The notes under the pieces were generated by a model. The model was not told the DNA's origin, did no database searches, and was given only the letters and a program-made list of their open reading frames with translations. Shown here piece after piece: positions 5,073-5,201 of a stretch of 5,201 nucleotides of DNA. The number at the start of each line of letters is the position of its first letter. Positions within the stretch are counted from its first letter, which is position 1. This DNA is from Clostridiales bacterium (lineage in GTDB: Bacteria > Bacillota > Clostridia > Christensenellales > Aristaeellaceae): contig SFOF01000168.1 in the NCBI GenBank assembly GCA_004552515.1, forward strand, positions 1 through 5,201, in the 5' to 3' direction. Position numbers and translations under genes: made by a program.

Positions 5073-5137
5073 CCAAAAGACTGGATGAGCCGAAACGCTC
5101 CCGCCTTTTGCAAACACACTCTTGCAAAAAAGCGGAT
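5042..5137. repeat. Two direct copies of AAAAAGCGGAT (5042-5052 and 5127-5137)
   Basis: The 11-bp sequence occurs exactly twice, 85 bp apart. The left copy forms the 3' half and T-tract of the leader terminator on the minus strand. The TCCGC of the right copy could pair with the same GCGGA segment that the terminator needs, giving two mutually exclusive structures. Confidence 0.55.
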
Positions 5138-5150
5138 TATGATATATCAT
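5122..5150 (+). promoter_or_regulatory. Possible outward-facing promoter on the plus strand
   Basis: TTGCAA (5122-5127), 17 nt, TATCAT (5145-5150) has ideal spacing and decent hexamers. Transcription would start near 5157 and leave the window on the right. No gene is visible to use it within the remaining 45 nt. Confidence 0.3.
5139..5150. promoter_or_regulatory. Perfect 12-bp palindrome ATGATATATCAT, candidate operator
   Basis: Bases 5139-5150 are exactly self-complementary and have no loop, as in a site for a dimeric repressor. The palindrome overlaps the -10 candidates of both strands. AT-rich palindromes also arise by chance, so this is a candidate only. Confidence 0.4.
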
Positions 5151-5170
5151 TGTATCACAGACTCATGCAA
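5141..5170 (-). promoter_or_regulatory. Possible promoter of the phosphotransferase gene
   Basis: On the minus strand TTGCAT (5170-5165) is followed after 18 nt by TATATC (5146-5141), a modest -35/-10 pair. The same -35 hexamer is used by the alpha-galactosidase promoter. Alternative -10 boxes in the same island (TACAAT, CATAAT) have no good -35. The leader would be about 190 nt. Confidence 0.35.
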
Positions 5171-5201
5171 TTCGAGCGGCCGCGGCAAAATTTAACCGCG
5201 C

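Noticed and set aside
3682..5088. A 468-codon plus-strand frame across the phosphotransferase
   Set aside because: It is the antisense reading of a clearly real enzyme, without its own ribosome binding site or domain.
4945..5127. A 61-codon N-terminal extension of the phosphotransferase
   Set aside because: Relatives begin at the metal-binding VGDG motif. The AGGAGG site points to 4944, and the upstream part contains a terminator-like hairpin and promoter-like sequence.
4945..5130. T-box or other riboswitch in the phosphotransferase leader
   Set aside because: I looked for the conserved T-box sequence and for known metabolite-sensor cores and saw none. Only the terminator-like hairpin and competing repeat remain.
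5176..5183. The 8-bp palindrome GCGGCCGC
   Set aside because: A GC-only palindrome of this size is expected by chance in GC-rich DNA and has no promoter or gene context here.
1..5201. CRISPR array, insertion sequence, tRNA, phage or defence genes
   Set aside because: No regularly spaced repeats, terminal inverted repeats with a transposase, tRNA T-loop pattern or defence-type motifs were seen on either strand. The large genes are all metabolic or structural.

Overview
The window is GC-rich bacterial DNA in which every gene I can support lies on the minus strand, so transcription runs from position 5201 toward position 1. Strong AGGAGG-type ribosome binding sites, a sigma-A-like promoter, a BclA-type surface protein with a possible sigma-K promoter, and a ThrB2/ApgM-type phosphotransferase point to a high-GC member of the Clostridia (Bacillota), plausibly from a gut-type habitat given the alpha-galactosidase. 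The taxon is an inference from gene content. No ribosomal RNA or other marker gene is present to confirm it.

Layout in the direction of transcription. From 5201 to 4945 there is an AT-rich promoter region with a perfect 12-bp palindrome, then a roughly 190-nt leader containing a terminator-like hairpin. From 4944 to 3730 comes a complete 404-residue enzyme of the cofactor-independent phosphoglycerate mutase / proposed homoserine kinase family. A GC-rich hairpin fills most of the next gap. From 3654 to 2758 comes a complete short-form acetamidase/formamidase, closed by a good intrinsic terminator. The interval 2757-2420 holds a possible 22-residue peptide gene and a sigma-K-like promoter. From 2419 to 1745 lies a GTG-started, cysteine- and proline-rich protein with a BclA-like C-terminal domain, followed by a GC-rich terminator. 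The interval 1744-1349 contains a perfect 12-bp-stem hairpin of unknown role and a clear promoter. From 1348 to 197 lies a GH27 alpha-galactosidase, and 18 nt after it begins a nucleoside phosphorylase that runs off the left edge.

Functionally this looks like three or four short transcription units, not one dedicated system. They are (a) the phosphotransferase with the acetamidase as a possible read-through partner, (b) the spore- or cell-surface protein, and (c) the alpha-galactosidase/nucleoside phosphorylase pair, which fits scavenging of sugars and nucleosides. I found no phage, transposon, CRISPR, toxin-antitoxin or defence genes. The items most worth a second look are the nearly collagen-free BclA-like protein with its sigma-K-like promoter, the attenuator-like leader before the phosphotransferase, the substituted substrate-contact residue in the GH27 enzyme, and two short look-alike reading frames at 2697 and 2627.
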